Position numbers and translations under genes: made by a program. The notes under the pieces are model-generated. The model made no database searches and had not been told where the DNA came from. It saw only the letters and a list, made by a program, of their open reading frames with translations. A stretch of DNA of 40,949 nucleotides from Candidatus Uhrbacteria bacterium (lineage in GTDB: Bacteria; Patescibacteriota; Patescibacteriia; UBA9934): contig CAIKHN010000032.1 of NCBI GenBank assembly GCA_903827265.1, forward strand, positions 1 to 40,949, read 5' to 3'. This document shows, piece after piece, positions 7,826 to 16,207 of this stretch. Positions within the stretch are counted from its first letter, which is position 1; every line of letters starts with the position of its first letter.

Positions 7826-8905
7826 ATGAATCCTCCAGAGCACCACATTGTATTTACCGGCGGAGGGACGCTTGGTCCGGTTACCCCACTTCTTGCGGTT
7901 GCTGCAGAATGGCGGAAACGCGATCCGCATGTGAAATTCACGTGGATCGGAACACCTGACGGGCCAGAACGACTCGTGGTTGAATCTGCGAAAATTCCGT
8001 TTCTTCCACTTTCGGCACCGAAATTTGATCGCACTCGTCCGTGGACGTGGGTTATTGCGCCGGTTCAGCTTGTGGTAAGCACGATTCGTGCCGGACGAAT
8101 GCTCGTGAGCCTCGAGCCAACCATGGTGATGACTGCTGGGGCGTACGTAAGCGTTCCTGTTGCGTTTGCCGCGGCAATGATGCGCATTCCGTCGTGGGTA
8201 CATCAGTTCGATATTGTTGTTGGCCTAGCGAATAAGCTCATGGCGCCGTTTGCAACGCGCGTGAGTGTGACGTGGGAGGAGAACGCTTCAAGTTTTGGTT
8301 CGCGAAAAACGTTTGTTGTCGGTGCAATGATTCGTCCGTTCTTGCGATTTGGTGATGCGCAAATTGCACGAGAACTTTTCGGGCTCTCTGCGCAGAAGCC
8401 AACGGTCCTTGTGATTGGCGGAGGAACAGGCTCGGCTCGAATGAACGAACGCTTTGCGGTGATTGGACCGGAGCTTGTCCGGCACGCAAACGTGATTCAC
8501 ATTACCGGTCGAGGAAAGATGCTTACGTCGCTCGAGACTCTTGGTGACGGATACGTTGCGCGAGAATTCGTCGGAGAAGGGATGGCCGATATTTTGGCGC
8601 TTGCGGATGTTGTGGTGTGTCGAGCAGGGATGGGAACTCTTGCAGAAGTTGTCGCGCTTGGAAAACCAACGATTCTTTTACCCCTTGAAGGTCAGCAGGA
8701 AGCAAACGCAAAGGCGCTTGAGGATCGAGGTGCCGTCGAGGTTTTGAAGCACGTCACCCCACAAACATTGCTGCAGTCGATTTTGCGTTTGGTTGAAAGC
8801 TCAGAACGACGAGAGGCGCTCTCCGCGAAAGTTCGAACCGTATTTCCAACAAACGGCGATGAACGGATCGTGCACGAGGCGTTGCGGATTTTGAATCTGA
8901 ACTGA
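7826..8905 (+). CDS. murG: UDP-GlcNAc:undecaprenyl-PP-MurNAc-peptide GlcNAc transferase
   Basis: 359 residues, GT-B fold, makes lipid II from lipid I on the inner membrane face. Glycine-rich N-terminal loop (GGGTLGPVTP), HQFDIVVGLAN in place of the usual HEQN motif, second loop GGGTGSARMN, and the donor-site region CRAGMGTLAE with EGQQEANAKALE. The motif variants are relaxed relative to E. coli MurG. TATAAT at 7812-7817 ends 8 nt before the ATG, so it may also be transcribed alone as a leaderless mRNA. Confidence 0.95.
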   Translation: MNPPEHHIVFTGGGTLGPVTPLLAVAAEWRKRDPHVKFTWIGTPDGPERLVVESAKIPFLPLSAPKFDRTRPWTWVIAPVQLVVSTIRAGRMLVSLEPTMVMTAGAYVSVPVAFAAAMMRIPSWVHQFDIVVGLANKLMAPFATRVSVTWEENASSFGSRKTFVVGAMIRPFLRFGDAQIARELFGLSAQKPTVLVIGGGTGSARMNERFAVIGPELVRHANVIHITGRGKMLTSLETLGDGYVAREFVGEGMADILALADVVVCRAGMGTLAEVVALGKPTILLPLEGQQEANAKALEDRGAVEVLKHVTPQTLLQSILRLVESSERREALSAKVRTVFPTNGDERIVHEALRILNLN

Positions 8906-9081
8906 TTCTCGGTTTCACGAGTCCCTTCTGCGCATCGCTGACTTCGATCTCGCCACTGGTAGGGGATTGATCCCACGTAATTATTCAACCAGTCCTCTTC
9001 CGAGGAACGATTCGGAGTGAAGGAACAACGCGGCCTCGGCGACGCAGGAACCTTGGTTCCCCGTGTTCCGAGGTCTTCTGC
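8906..9081. other. intergenic region with nested inverted repeats
   Basis: No convincing gene. Two structured stretches are visible: 8955-8993 (ACTGGT/ACCAGT enclosing GGGA/TCCC) and 9034-9073 (CCTCGG/CCGAGG enclosing GGAACC/GGTTCC). Neither has a T run. They could be part of a small RNA or a long murG 3' UTR. Confidence 0.45.
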
Positions 9082-9110
9082 TTTTCAAAACCCCAAAGAT
9101 CTGATATCCT
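9082..9110 (+). promoter_or_regulatory. promoter of tRNA-Lys
   Basis: -35 TTTTCA (9082-9087), 17-bp spacer, -10 TATCCT (9105-9110). The tRNA begins 22 nt after the -10 box. Confidence 0.6.
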
Positions 9111-9132
9111 GCGGACGCAATTGTCAAAATTT

Positions 9133-9207
9133 GCGCTGGTAGCTCAGTGGTAGAGCAAGAGCCTTTTAAGCTCGTGGTCGCGGGTTCGATCCCCGCTCGG
9201 CGCACCA
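9133..9207 (+). tRNA. tRNA-Lys (anticodon TTT)
   Basis: 75 nt with encoded CCA. Acceptor GCGCTGG/TCGGCGC (two G-T pairs), D arm GCTC/GAGC, anticodon loop CTTTTAA, T arm GCGGG-TTCGATC-CCCGC. The terminal anticodon-stem pair A27-G43 is a mismatch. Confidence 0.95.
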
Positions 9208-9239
9208 AAAATACCCCGTCTTTATGGCGGGGTATTTTT
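9207..9239 (+). terminator. terminator of tRNA-Lys
   Basis: Stem AAAAATACCCCG/CGGGGTATTTTT directly after the CCA end. Confidence 0.9.
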
Positions 9240-9270
9240 GTGCGACGAGAGCAGACCAACAATTTGGCCT

Positions 9271-9392
9271 GCGTCGGGGATCGAACGCCGGAGTGCTGTT
9301 CCGACACCAGTTGGAACCACGAGGCGGTGGCCAGCCCGAGGGGAGTGTCGACGACCCGAGAGGCGAGGCCGATCCCCGCTCGGCGCACCAAA
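9271..9392 (+). other. tRNA-Lys-derived remnant (tRNA-like 3' end)
   Basis: The 25 nt at 9370-9394 repeat the tRNA-Lys 3' end and first As (9187-9211) exactly. The similarity weakens upstream: the T arm reads GCGAG-GCCGATC-CCCGC instead of GCGGG-TTCGATC-CCCGC. GCGTCGG at 9271 can pair with the repeated TCGGCGC, closing a 122-nt domain that ends in ACCA. An inverted 12-nt copy of the T-arm core lies at 9275-9286. There is no recognisable anticodon arm, so it is not an ordinary tRNA. Confidence 0.6.
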
Positions 9393-9421
9393 AAATCCCC
9401 ACAAAACGTTGGGGATTTTTT
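9390..9421 (+). terminator. terminator after the tRNA-like remnant
   Basis: Stem AAAAAATCCCCA/TGGGGATTTTTT around CAAAACGT, directly after the second ACCA. Confidence 0.88.
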
Positions 9422-9462
9422 GTAAGCCGAGAGAAAGCAATCAGTTTTGCTTTTGCGTAATC

Positions 9463-9508
9463 AAAAACCCCGTCGCACCAGCGAGACGTGCCGCTGGTGG
9501 CGGGGTCT
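9463..9508. terminator. terminator for the orphan gene 9535-10218
   Basis: Long imperfect stem (ACCCCG...CACCAGCG with CGCTGGTG...CGGGGT). On the minus strand it is followed by TTTTTGA, so it ends the minus-strand gene that stops at 9535. Confidence 0.8.
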
Positions 9509-9534
9509 TCGTGGCGTGACGGGGTGCGTCGCGT

Positions 9535-10218
9535 TCAGGCGGCGGAGCGGAGGATTTGTTCCAGGCCGTCGTAGAAGGCGTGGAGGCGAGGGAGGGTCGA
9601 GAGAAACCCCTTTTTCAGCTCATCGCTACCTTCCTCGCTCGTCGGCGCTGCGTCGACGATTGCGCACATTGCCGAAATGCGCGTGGACGGTCGATACGCA
9701 AGGAACGGTACTTTCTCGCGTGTGAGGTCGTAGTATCCGCTCGTGATGAACGCTGTGGTCTCGCAGGGAATAATTTGGGCGTCCATCGCGACTTCCAGGG
9801 CGAAAATTTCGCCGAGTGCGCCGAGTGCGTTGAACGTCCGATTCCTGATGATGCCCCCGACGATCTCGTCGGTCTCGCGGCGCCGAAGGCTCTCCAGGGC
9901 ACGGTTCGTATCCCAGGACGCCGGTTCCATGCCGTTGGTGAGCACGTGTGCCATTTGGGCGAACCGCTCCTTGCGAAGCTCTTCGTCTACAAACAATTTG
10001 TCGAGGATTGCTGCCTGCTCGGTGCGGCCTTCTCGCCCGAGCATGCGTAGCGTGGTTTCCGGTCGGTGCCAGTACGCTGCATGGAGCGCGGCCATTTCCC
10101 GAAGGTAGCGGCGGAGCGTTTCCGGCGGGAATCGGCGCGAGGCGAGAAGCGTGAAGACGTCGTGATACATCGTGGGGTGATCCACGAGGAGGGGGAGAAG
10201 GAGCATGAGAAGCACCAT
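9535..10218 (-). CDS. GC-rich orphan protein, mostly helical
   Basis: 227 residues, no recognised family. After a short hydrophobic start (LLMLLLPLLV) it looks soluble and largely helical, with Arg/Glu-rich stretches (ETTLRMLGREGRTEQAA; RRRETDEIVGG). Codons are C/G-ending, unlike the P-type ATPase it diverges from. A -10-like TAGCAT (10231-10236, minus) lies 12 nt upstream. Unlike the other orphans it lacks the CGGAG SD. A start at residue 5 or at a later Met (MYHDVF) is possible. Confidence 0.7.
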   Translation of the reverse strand: MVLLMLLLPLLVDHPTMYHDVFTLLASRRFPPETLRRYLREMAALHAAYWHRPETTLRMLGREGRTEQAAILDKLFVDEELRKERFAQMAHVLTNGMEPASWDTNRALESLRRRETDEIVGGIIRNRTFNALGALGEIFALEVAMDAQIIPCETTAFITSGYYDLTREKVPFLAYRPSTRISAMCAIVDAAPTSEEGSDELKKGFLSTLPRLHAFYDGLEQILRSAA

Positions 10219-10282
10219 TGTGGCGAAAAGATGCTAGCAAAAATTCGCCGCTTTGTACAGAAAAATACGCTATACTTCTTTC

Positions 10283-12823
10283 ATGTCTTCTCTTTTACCA
10301 TTTCATGCCATCGAGGCGCATGATGCGCTTCTTTCATTGCGATCTTCGATGTCTGGCCTCACAACAGACGAAGCGCGAAGGCGATTATTAGCCGCCGATA
10401 CGTGGAGCGTTGCACCGCCGAAGCCTCAAGGCGTTCTGCAATTGTTGTGGAAACAGTGTCGGAGTCCTTTCATTGTTCTGCTTGTTATTGCGATTGGTAT
10501 TTCATGGTGGACGGGTGAGGTTCTTGATGCGGCGGTAACGCTTGTTGTTGTTCTTGCGAATATTGGTTTAGGATTTTTTCAGGAGTTTCATGCAGACCGT
10601 GAGTTTTTTGCATTGCAACAATATTTGCCGAAGCGTGTGACGGCCCGACGTGACGGAGTGAGTGTAACGATCCCGGCCGAGGAACTTGTTCCAGGAGATC
10701 TTGCGCTATTTCATTCCGGTCAGAATATTGTGTGCGATGGGCGTATTTTGGAATCAACAACCTGCTCGGTCAGCGAAGCTGCGCTTTCTGGAGAGTCGGC
10801 CGCGGTTGAGAAACAGTCGTCTCTTTGTGTTGCGACGATTGGCATTTTTGCTCGAACGAACATGGTGTATGCCGGAACGTCGATGCTGTCTGGCCAAGCG
10901 ACAGTGTTAGTGACGGCGCTTGGCTCGCAAACAGAATTCGGAAAAATTGGGGCAATGACGATGGGCGTTGTTGAGCGTGAAACGCCGCTTGAGGGGGAAA
11001 TGGATCGAGTCTCTCGATTCTTGACCGTCATGATTCTCATTCTTGCAGCCGTCGTCTTTGTTGCCGCGGTTCTTCGGGGTGATTCCTTAATTTTCGCCAT
11101 CTCACTTGCGGCAGCTTTGGCGATTGCAGCAATCCCAGAAGGCTTGCCAATGACGTTAACGGTGCTGCTTTCTGCTGCGATGCGTCGGATGTTTCGTCGT
11201 GGAGTGCTGGTTCGGCATTTGAACGCAACTGAATCGCTTGGATGCGTGAATGTGTTGTGCGTTGATAAAACGGGAACGCTTACAACAGGGGAAATGTCGA
11301 TTGTCGAGGTGAAATCGCAAAAGCCCGATCTTTCTGCTGCGCTCGGGTGTTTTGCGGCAATGCATGCAGAGACGGGCAGTGGCGCGTTTGCTGGTGCCGC
11401 GACGGCCGATGCGGTCATGCGATACGTTCGTGATACTGCGGGTTTGAAAAAAATCGATTCCGTTGCAACGATTCCATTTGATCCAACATCTCGGATGAGT
11501 GCGTGCCTTTTTCAAGGTACAGACCGAATGATGTTCGTGATGGGTGCGCCAGATGTCGTTGTAGAACGTTGCGATATTCGTGATGCTGAGCGTACGCAAC
11601 TTTTGAAGACTATCAATGAAATGGCTGCACGAGGACTTCGGGTTATTGCGCTTGCATCGTCTTCGCTTGGAAGTCAGACATTCACGATTGATGCGTTTCG
11701 TGACGGAACGATTCTTGGTTTGCTCGGTATTGAAGATCCGTTGCGCAAAAGCGTTCCAGCGGCAATTGCTCATGCTGCTCGAGCCGGAATACGTACGGTC
11801 ATGATGACGGGCGATCACCCGGAAACTGCGCGAAATATTGCTATGCAGGCGTTTGGTTCGGGGGACGTTGCCGTTACGCTTGGTGCAGATTTCGCTGCGA
11901 TGTCGGCGCCGGATCGATTGCAAGCAGTGATGCATACGACGGTGTTTGCTCGTATGCTTCCTGAACACAAGCTCCTCGTTGTTGAAGCATTACACGCCAA
12001 CGCTATGCGTGTTGCCATGACGGGTGATGGTGTGAACGATGCGCCTGCACTGAAAGCTGCTGACGTTGGCATTGCCGTCGGCCATGCGACAGAAGTCGCG
12101 AAAGAGTCTTCTGATCTGGTGCTTCTTAATGGCGATTTTGCAAGCATTACTGCTGCAATCGCGGAGGGGCGAACGGTATTTACGAATGCGAGAAACGTGA
12201 CGATATTCCTTCTTGCTCTCGGTCTTGGTGAAACATTTGGTGTTCTTGCCGCCTTTCTTTTTTCAATGCCTCCATTCCTGACGCCACTCCTCATTTTATG
12301 GCTGAATGTGGTTACCGATGGAATTCCTGCAATTTTCTTTGCCTTCGAAGGATCGGATCCTCGTGCGATGCTCGAGAATCCCCGTTCGCCAAGCGATGGA
12401 CTAGTTTCTCCAGACGTTCGCGCGTTCCTCTATTTTTCATCGGGAATCCTCGCCACTGTTCTTTGTGGATTCCTCTTTTTCCTTCGAATGAGCGATACGG
12501 ATTCCGTTGCGATTCTCACCATGAGTTACGTGCTTGTTGGTACGCTTGGCATAAGCTTTGTGTTTGTTACGCGGTCACTTCGAACATCGGTTTTACGAAA
12601 TGTTTTTGCAAAAACACCGCTATGGATTGGAGCGATTCTTGGCATTTGTTTCCTCGTCATTCCGCTTCTGACGCCCGGGCTTCGATCTCTTTTCGGCTTG
12701 GCTGAGCTCTCGCCTTCAATGATTGGCATTGTGTGCGCCGCGGTGGTTCTTGTGCTTCTCCCGTTGGATATCGCAAAGAAACGGCTCGTACACCGCGCGA
12801 CAACGTCAGATTTGATATCATGA
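10283..12823 (+). CDS. P-type cation ATPase, Ca2+-type (P2)
   Basis: 846-residue ion pump. Phosphorylated Asp328 in DKTGTLTTGE, the hinge MTGDGVNDAP, and about ten membrane helices. Metal site: PEGLP in M4 and LNVVTDGIPA in M6 match the site II residues of SERCA pumps (Glu, Asn, Asp). In M5, GLGETFG keeps the Glu but not the Asn of site I, so one Ca2+ per ATP is likely (inference). ATG 10283 is chosen over TTG 10253 because TATACT at 10271-10276 ends 6 nt before it. murD starts 8 bp after the stop. Confidence 0.9.
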   Translation: MSSLLPFHAIEAHDALLSLRSSMSGLTTDEARRRLLAADTWSVAPPKPQGVLQLLWKQCRSPFIVLLVIAIGISWWTGEVLDAAVTLVVVLANIGLGFFQEFHADREFFALQQYLPKRVTARRDGVSVTIPAEELVPGDLALFHSGQNIVCDGRILESTTCSVSEAALSGESAAVEKQSSLCVATIGIFARTNMVYAGTSMLSGQATVLVTALGSQTEFGKIGAMTMGVVERETPLEGEMDRVSRFLTVMILILAAVVFVAAVLRGDSLIFAISLAAALAIAAIPEGLPMTLTVLLSAAMRRMFRRGVLVRHLNATESLGCVNVLCVDKTGTLTTGEMSIVEVKSQKPDLSAALGCFAAMHAETGSGAFAGAATADAVMRYVRDTAGLKKIDSVATIPFDPTSRMSACLFQGTDRMMFVMGAPDVVVERCDIRDAERTQLLKTINEMAARGLRVIALASSSLGSQTFTIDAFRDGTILGLLGIEDPLRKSVPAAIAHAARAGIRTVMMTGDHPETARNIAMQAFGSGDVAVTLGADFAAMSAPDRLQAVMHTTVFARMLPEHKLLVVEALHANAMRVAMTGDGVNDAPALKAADVGIAVGHATEVAKESSDLVLLNGDFASITAAIAEGRTVFTNARNVTIFLLALGLGETFGVLAAFLFSMPPFLTPLLILWLNVVTDGIPAIFFAFEGSDPRAMLENPRSPSDGLVSPDVRAFLYFSSGILATVLCGFLFFLRMSDTDSVAILTMSYVLVGTLGISFVFVTRSLRTSVLRNVFAKTPLWIGAILGICFLVIPLLTPGLRSLFGLAELSPSMIGIVCAAVVLVLLPLDIAKKRLVHRATTSDLIS

Positions 12824-12830
12824 CAGCACT

Positions 12831-14288
12831 ATGGATCTCTCCAGTATCCACAATTTTCAAGACGCAGTGGTGACAGTGATGGGTTTAGGCCGATACAAAC
12901 GGGGGAGCGGAATGGGCGCAACAAAATGGTTGGTACGTCATGGCGCGCAAACCGTTATTACCGACCTGAAAAATGCTGACGAGCTCAAGGAGTCGGTCAC
13001 GATCATCATGGATTGGTATCGTCGATATCGAGAATTGTATCCAGATCGTACGCTGTACCAACCGGTTTTCGTACTGGGCGAGCATCGACAGGACGATTTT
13101 GTAAATGTTGACTGTGTTGTACAGAATCCTGGCGTACCGAGCGAGTCGGAATATATTGTTGCCGCAAAAGAACAAAAGGTTTCTATTGAATCCGACGTGA
13201 GTTTATTTTTCCGTTTTTACCAGCAACCGATTATTGCCGTGACCGGAACCAAAGGGAAGACAACAACAACGCTTTTGCTCGGGGAAATGATGAAGCGAAA
13301 AGACGAAAAGACGGTTATTGCGGGGAACGTTAAGGTGTCGCCGCTTGAGCATCTCGACGAGTTAATCGAGGAACCAAATGCTATCCCAGTTGTTCTTGAG
13401 CTTTCATCATGGATGCTTGAGTCGTTGCCGCAAACATTTACCGATATCAAGCGCGGCCCAGCGATATCGATTCTGACAAACGTATATCCGGACCATTTGG
13501 ACCGGTATCCGTCATTCGATGCCTATGTTGCAAGCAAGCGAATTATTTTTGAGCACCAAATGCCCGATCAGTACACACTATTGAATGCTGACCATGAGTT
13601 AGTAAAAACCATGGCGCCACTCGTAAAGGGAAAACTCTTTTGGTTTTCGAAAGTCCCACGCGAAGAAAACGGATGTTACATGAAGGATGGGAATGTGGTG
13701 TTCCGGAATAACGGCGAAGAAATTATTGTTGTTCCGGCTGCCGATGTTGCACTGAAGGGCGATCACAACGTTGAAAATATTTTGTCGGCAACATGTGCCG
13801 CTATGCTGTCCGATGTTGCGGTCAGCGACATTGCTGATGTGTTGCGTCATTTTGAGGGCGTTGTTGATCGACAAGAAATGGTGAGAGAGATCGATGAAAT
13901 TACGTATATTAACGACACCGCGGCGACTGGCCCGGATGCGGTGATTGCGGCGTTGCGACGGTTTGGAACCGACAAGAAAGATATCGTCCTTATTGCCGGA
14001 GGTGTGAATAAAAAGCTTGCATATGAAGGGCTGGGGGAGGAAATTGTAAAGGTGTGTAAAGCGGTTTTTCTGTTTCCTGGCGATGCGTCGGATTTACTGA
14101 ATGCAGCCATCAAGGGCCGGATTCCCGTAACGATGGTAAAAAACATGAAAGAAGCCGTACAAGGCGCTCGTGCTCTTGCTGTTGGGGGCGATACGGTGCT
14201 GCTTTCTCCTGGCGCCGCAAGTTTTAATCTCTTCCGCAACGAATTCGAACGCGGTGAACAGTTCCGTGAGGAAGTTCGGAATTTGTAA
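12831..14288 (+). CDS. murD: UDP-N-acetylmuramoyl-L-alanine:D-glutamate ligase
   Basis: 485 residues. ATP-binding loop VTGTKGKTTTT (about residue 136), TNVYPDHLDRY in the central domain, and the C-terminal LLSPGAASFNLF segment that matches the LLSPACASxDxF of MurD. Adds D-Glu to UDP-MurNAc-Ala in the cytoplasm. The N-terminal Rossmann domain is longer than usual, with an inserted helix (ESVTIIMDWYRRYREL). TATCAT at 12816-12821 ends 9 nt before the ATG and overlaps the stop of the ATPase gene. Confidence 0.95.
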   Translation: MDLSSIHNFQDAVVTVMGLGRYKRGSGMGATKWLVRHGAQTVITDLKNADELKESVTIIMDWYRRYRELYPDRTLYQPVFVLGEHRQDDFVNVDCVVQNPGVPSESEYIVAAKEQKVSIESDVSLFFRFYQQPIIAVTGTKGKTTTTLLLGEMMKRKDEKTVIAGNVKVSPLEHLDELIEEPNAIPVVLELSSWMLESLPQTFTDIKRGPAISILTNVYPDHLDRYPSFDAYVASKRIIFEHQMPDQYTLLNADHELVKTMAPLVKGKLFWFSKVPREENGCYMKDGNVVFRNNGEEIIVVPAADVALKGDHNVENILSATCAAMLSDVAVSDIADVLRHFEGVVDRQEMVREIDEITYINDTAATGPDAVIAALRRFGTDKKDIVLIAGGVNKKLAYEGLGEEIVKVCKAVFLFPGDASDLLNAAIKGRIPVTMVKNMKEAVQGARALAVGGDTVLLSPGAASFNLFRNEFERGEQFREEVRNL

Positions 14289-14388
14289 TCGCTCCGTGGT
14301 GACTCGGGACGACTGTGCGCTCGTTGCGCTCCGTACGGGGGGCCTCCCTCGGTGCCACCCGTTGATTCGTTCGCTTCGCGAATTCTCT
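14289..14388. repeat. probable degenerate copy of the dispersed quasi-palindromic repeat
   Basis: This spacer between murD and murE contains, in order, TGGTGACTCGGG (14297-14308), CGACTGTGCG (14310-14319) and TCGTTGCG (14321-14328). The same three strings occur in the same order on the minus strand of the repeat at 18615-18731, where about 57 nt separate the first two. It is GC-rich and not coding in a credible way. Confidence 0.5.
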
Positions 14389-15717
14389 ATGCCTCTCCTT
14401 CGTAAAATCAAATCACTCGTGCCTTCATCAATGATTGCGCAGTATCATCATACGCTCGCGAGCCTTGCGGAAATCGTTTACCGCCATCCGTCAAATGAGA
14501 TGATCGTGGTCGGTGTGACGGGAACAAACGGCAAATCATCGACGGTGAACTTTTTGGCGCAAATTCTTACTGCGCTTGGTTATACGGTTGGGTACACATC
14601 AACCGCGGGATTCAACATTGCGGGGAATGACGTCGTAAATGCCATGAAGATGACGATGCCGGGGCGCTTTACATTGCAGCGATTGTTGAGGTCGATGGTG
14701 AACGCTGGGTGTACGGTTGCAATTGTGGAAACGTCGTCGCAAGGCTTAATTCAACATCGGCACATTGGGATTAATTATGACGTTGCGTTGTTTACGAACC
14801 TTACGCCTGAGCATATTGAGGCGCACGGTGGATTTGAGAACTACAAAAAAGCGAAAGGTATTTTGTTTAAGCACTTGACGGCTCGATCGAAGAAAACGAT
14901 CGGAGGGAAATCGATTTCAAAGGTGAATGTGGTGAATGCCGACGATGAACACGCAACGTATTATAGATCGTTTCGAGCGGATCGGCATATTGGCTTTGGC
15001 ATGAGTGGAACGCCGAGCAACGATCGGCTCGTCGCGTACGTCGAACATCATGATTTGCAGCATGGTGTGACGTTGTCGGTGAACGGAGTCGAGACGTCAC
15101 TTGCGCTTGCTGCGGATTTCGAGCACAAGAATGCACTTGCGGCTGTTGCTGGTGCTGTGGCGATTGGTGAGCCGCTTGCAGATGTGATGCGTGCAGCGGG
15201 ACTGCTTCATTCCGTTCCTGGTCGATTTGAAATGATTGATTGCGGCCAACCGTTTACCGTGATTGTCGATTACGCGTACGAGCCGTTTGCGCTGTTGGCG
15301 TTGTATCGTTCGCTTGCGCCACTAAAAACTGGGCGCGTGATTGGCATTCATGGTTCAGCAGGTGGAGGCCGCGATGTTGCGCGACGAACGGAGATTGGGC
15401 GCGTTGCTGCGCAAAACGATGACATTGTTATTGTGACGAATGAGGATCCTTACGACGAAGATCCACGCACAATTATTGAGGCTGTTGCTGCCGGAGCTCG
15501 TGCACATGGAAAAATTGATGAGCAAACACTATTCATGGTGAACGATCGACGCGAAGCAATTGCAAAAGCAATGTCCCTCGCGAAGGCAGGAGATGTCGTT
15601 TTGGTGACAGGAAAGGGATCCGAGCCAGTCATGGCAGTTGCAGGAGGAAAAATTCCATGGGACGACCGAACGGTTGTTCGCGAAACGCTGATTGCGAATG
15701 GATATACGGCAGTATGA
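14389..15717 (+). CDS. murE: MurE-like Mur ligase lacking the N-terminal domain
   Basis: 442 residues, about 50 shorter than E. coli MurE. The ATP loop GVTGTNGKSST is already at about residue 41, so the N-terminal UDP-sugar-binding domain is absent. Central features: ETSSQGL and FTNLTPEH; the C-terminal domain has VTGKGSEP. Expected role: add the third residue to UDP-MurNAc-Ala-Glu. Where MurE has DNPR (diaminopimelate-specific) this protein has EDPY, so the amino acid added cannot be predicted. A longer in-frame ORF back to 14170 overlaps murD and is rejected. The PH-domain gene overlaps the stop (ATGA). Confidence 0.88.
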   Translation: MPLLRKIKSLVPSSMIAQYHHTLASLAEIVYRHPSNEMIVVGVTGTNGKSSTVNFLAQILTALGYTVGYTSTAGFNIAGNDVVNAMKMTMPGRFTLQRLLRSMVNAGCTVAIVETSSQGLIQHRHIGINYDVALFTNLTPEHIEAHGGFENYKKAKGILFKHLTARSKKTIGGKSISKVNVVNADDEHATYYRSFRADRHIGFGMSGTPSNDRLVAYVEHHDLQHGVTLSVNGVETSLALAADFEHKNALAAVAGAVAIGEPLADVMRAAGLLHSVPGRFEMIDCGQPFTVIVDYAYEPFALLALYRSLAPLKTGRVIGIHGSAGGGRDVARRTEIGRVAAQNDDIVIVTNEDPYDEDPRTIIEAVAAGARAHGKIDEQTLFMVNDRREAIAKAMSLAKAGDVVLVTGKGSEPVMAVAGGKIPWDDRTVVRETLIANGYTAV

Positions 15718-16199
15718 CGCAGCGTAAATTTTTCACTCTTGAACCGACCGAAGAATTTCTTGGCGTGATTCGCCCAAGTTTGTGGACCTTAACTCCACGC
15801 GTGCTTGCGGCATTGGTTCTTGTGGTGTTTCCGTTTGCCTTTTGGCCGTCACTGCTCACGATCGGTATTCTCTTTGGTGGCGTTCTCGGTGCAATATCGT
15901 GTATTGCCGGTGTGCTTGTTCTCCGTGACGTTCGGCGACATTATTTAGAGAACGGAGTGTATCTCACATCGCACAGAGCAATTGATGTGCATGCTCGTCG
16001 TCGATCATTCCGAACAACGGAACTTCTGTGGAGTAATGTCGAGAAGGTTGCGGCGATGTATCACGGAGTGTCGTCAATCATTGGATACGGTCATGTATGT
16101 ATTCGTGGTGCAGATGTCGACGGATTTTCGTTGGTTGTTGGTCCGGTGTGGAAACCTGATGTATTGATTCCTGCACTTCCAGTACTTAAGGTACAATAA
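15714..16199 (+). CDS. membrane protein with bacterial PH domain
   Basis: 161 residues. Two adjacent membrane helices (about 25-66) followed by a C-terminal bacterial PH-like (DUF304-type) domain with YLTSHRAIDVH and LLWSNVEKV. The start overlaps the murE stop as ATGA, implying coupled translation. The role of the family is poorly defined; here the context is envelope and division. Confidence 0.75.
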   Translation: MTQRKFFTLEPTEEFLGVIRPSLWTLTPRVLAALVLVVFPFAFWPSLLTIGILFGGVLGAISCIAGVLVLRDVRRHYLENGVYLTSHRAIDVHARRRSFRTTELLWSNVEKVAAMYHGVSSIIGYGHVCIRGADVDGFSLVVGPVWKPDVLIPALPVLKVQ

Positions 16200-16207
16200 G
16201 AGCGAAT

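Noticed and set aside
8981-9391. Minus-strand ORF with peptides such as RRAGIEPATTSLKGSCS
   Set aside because: This is the familiar false translation of the antisense of a tRNA gene.
10720-11968. Minus-strand ORFs of 232 and 270 codons inside the P-type ATPase
   Set aside because: Composition of antisense shadows (Arg/His/Ser-rich), no start signals, and the plus-strand ATPase motifs are complete.
12821-12823. UGA as glycine codon (Gracilibacteria/Absconditabacteria code)
   Set aside because: Several genes end naturally at TGA (P-ATPase, murE, DivIC-like) and no family protein needs readthrough.
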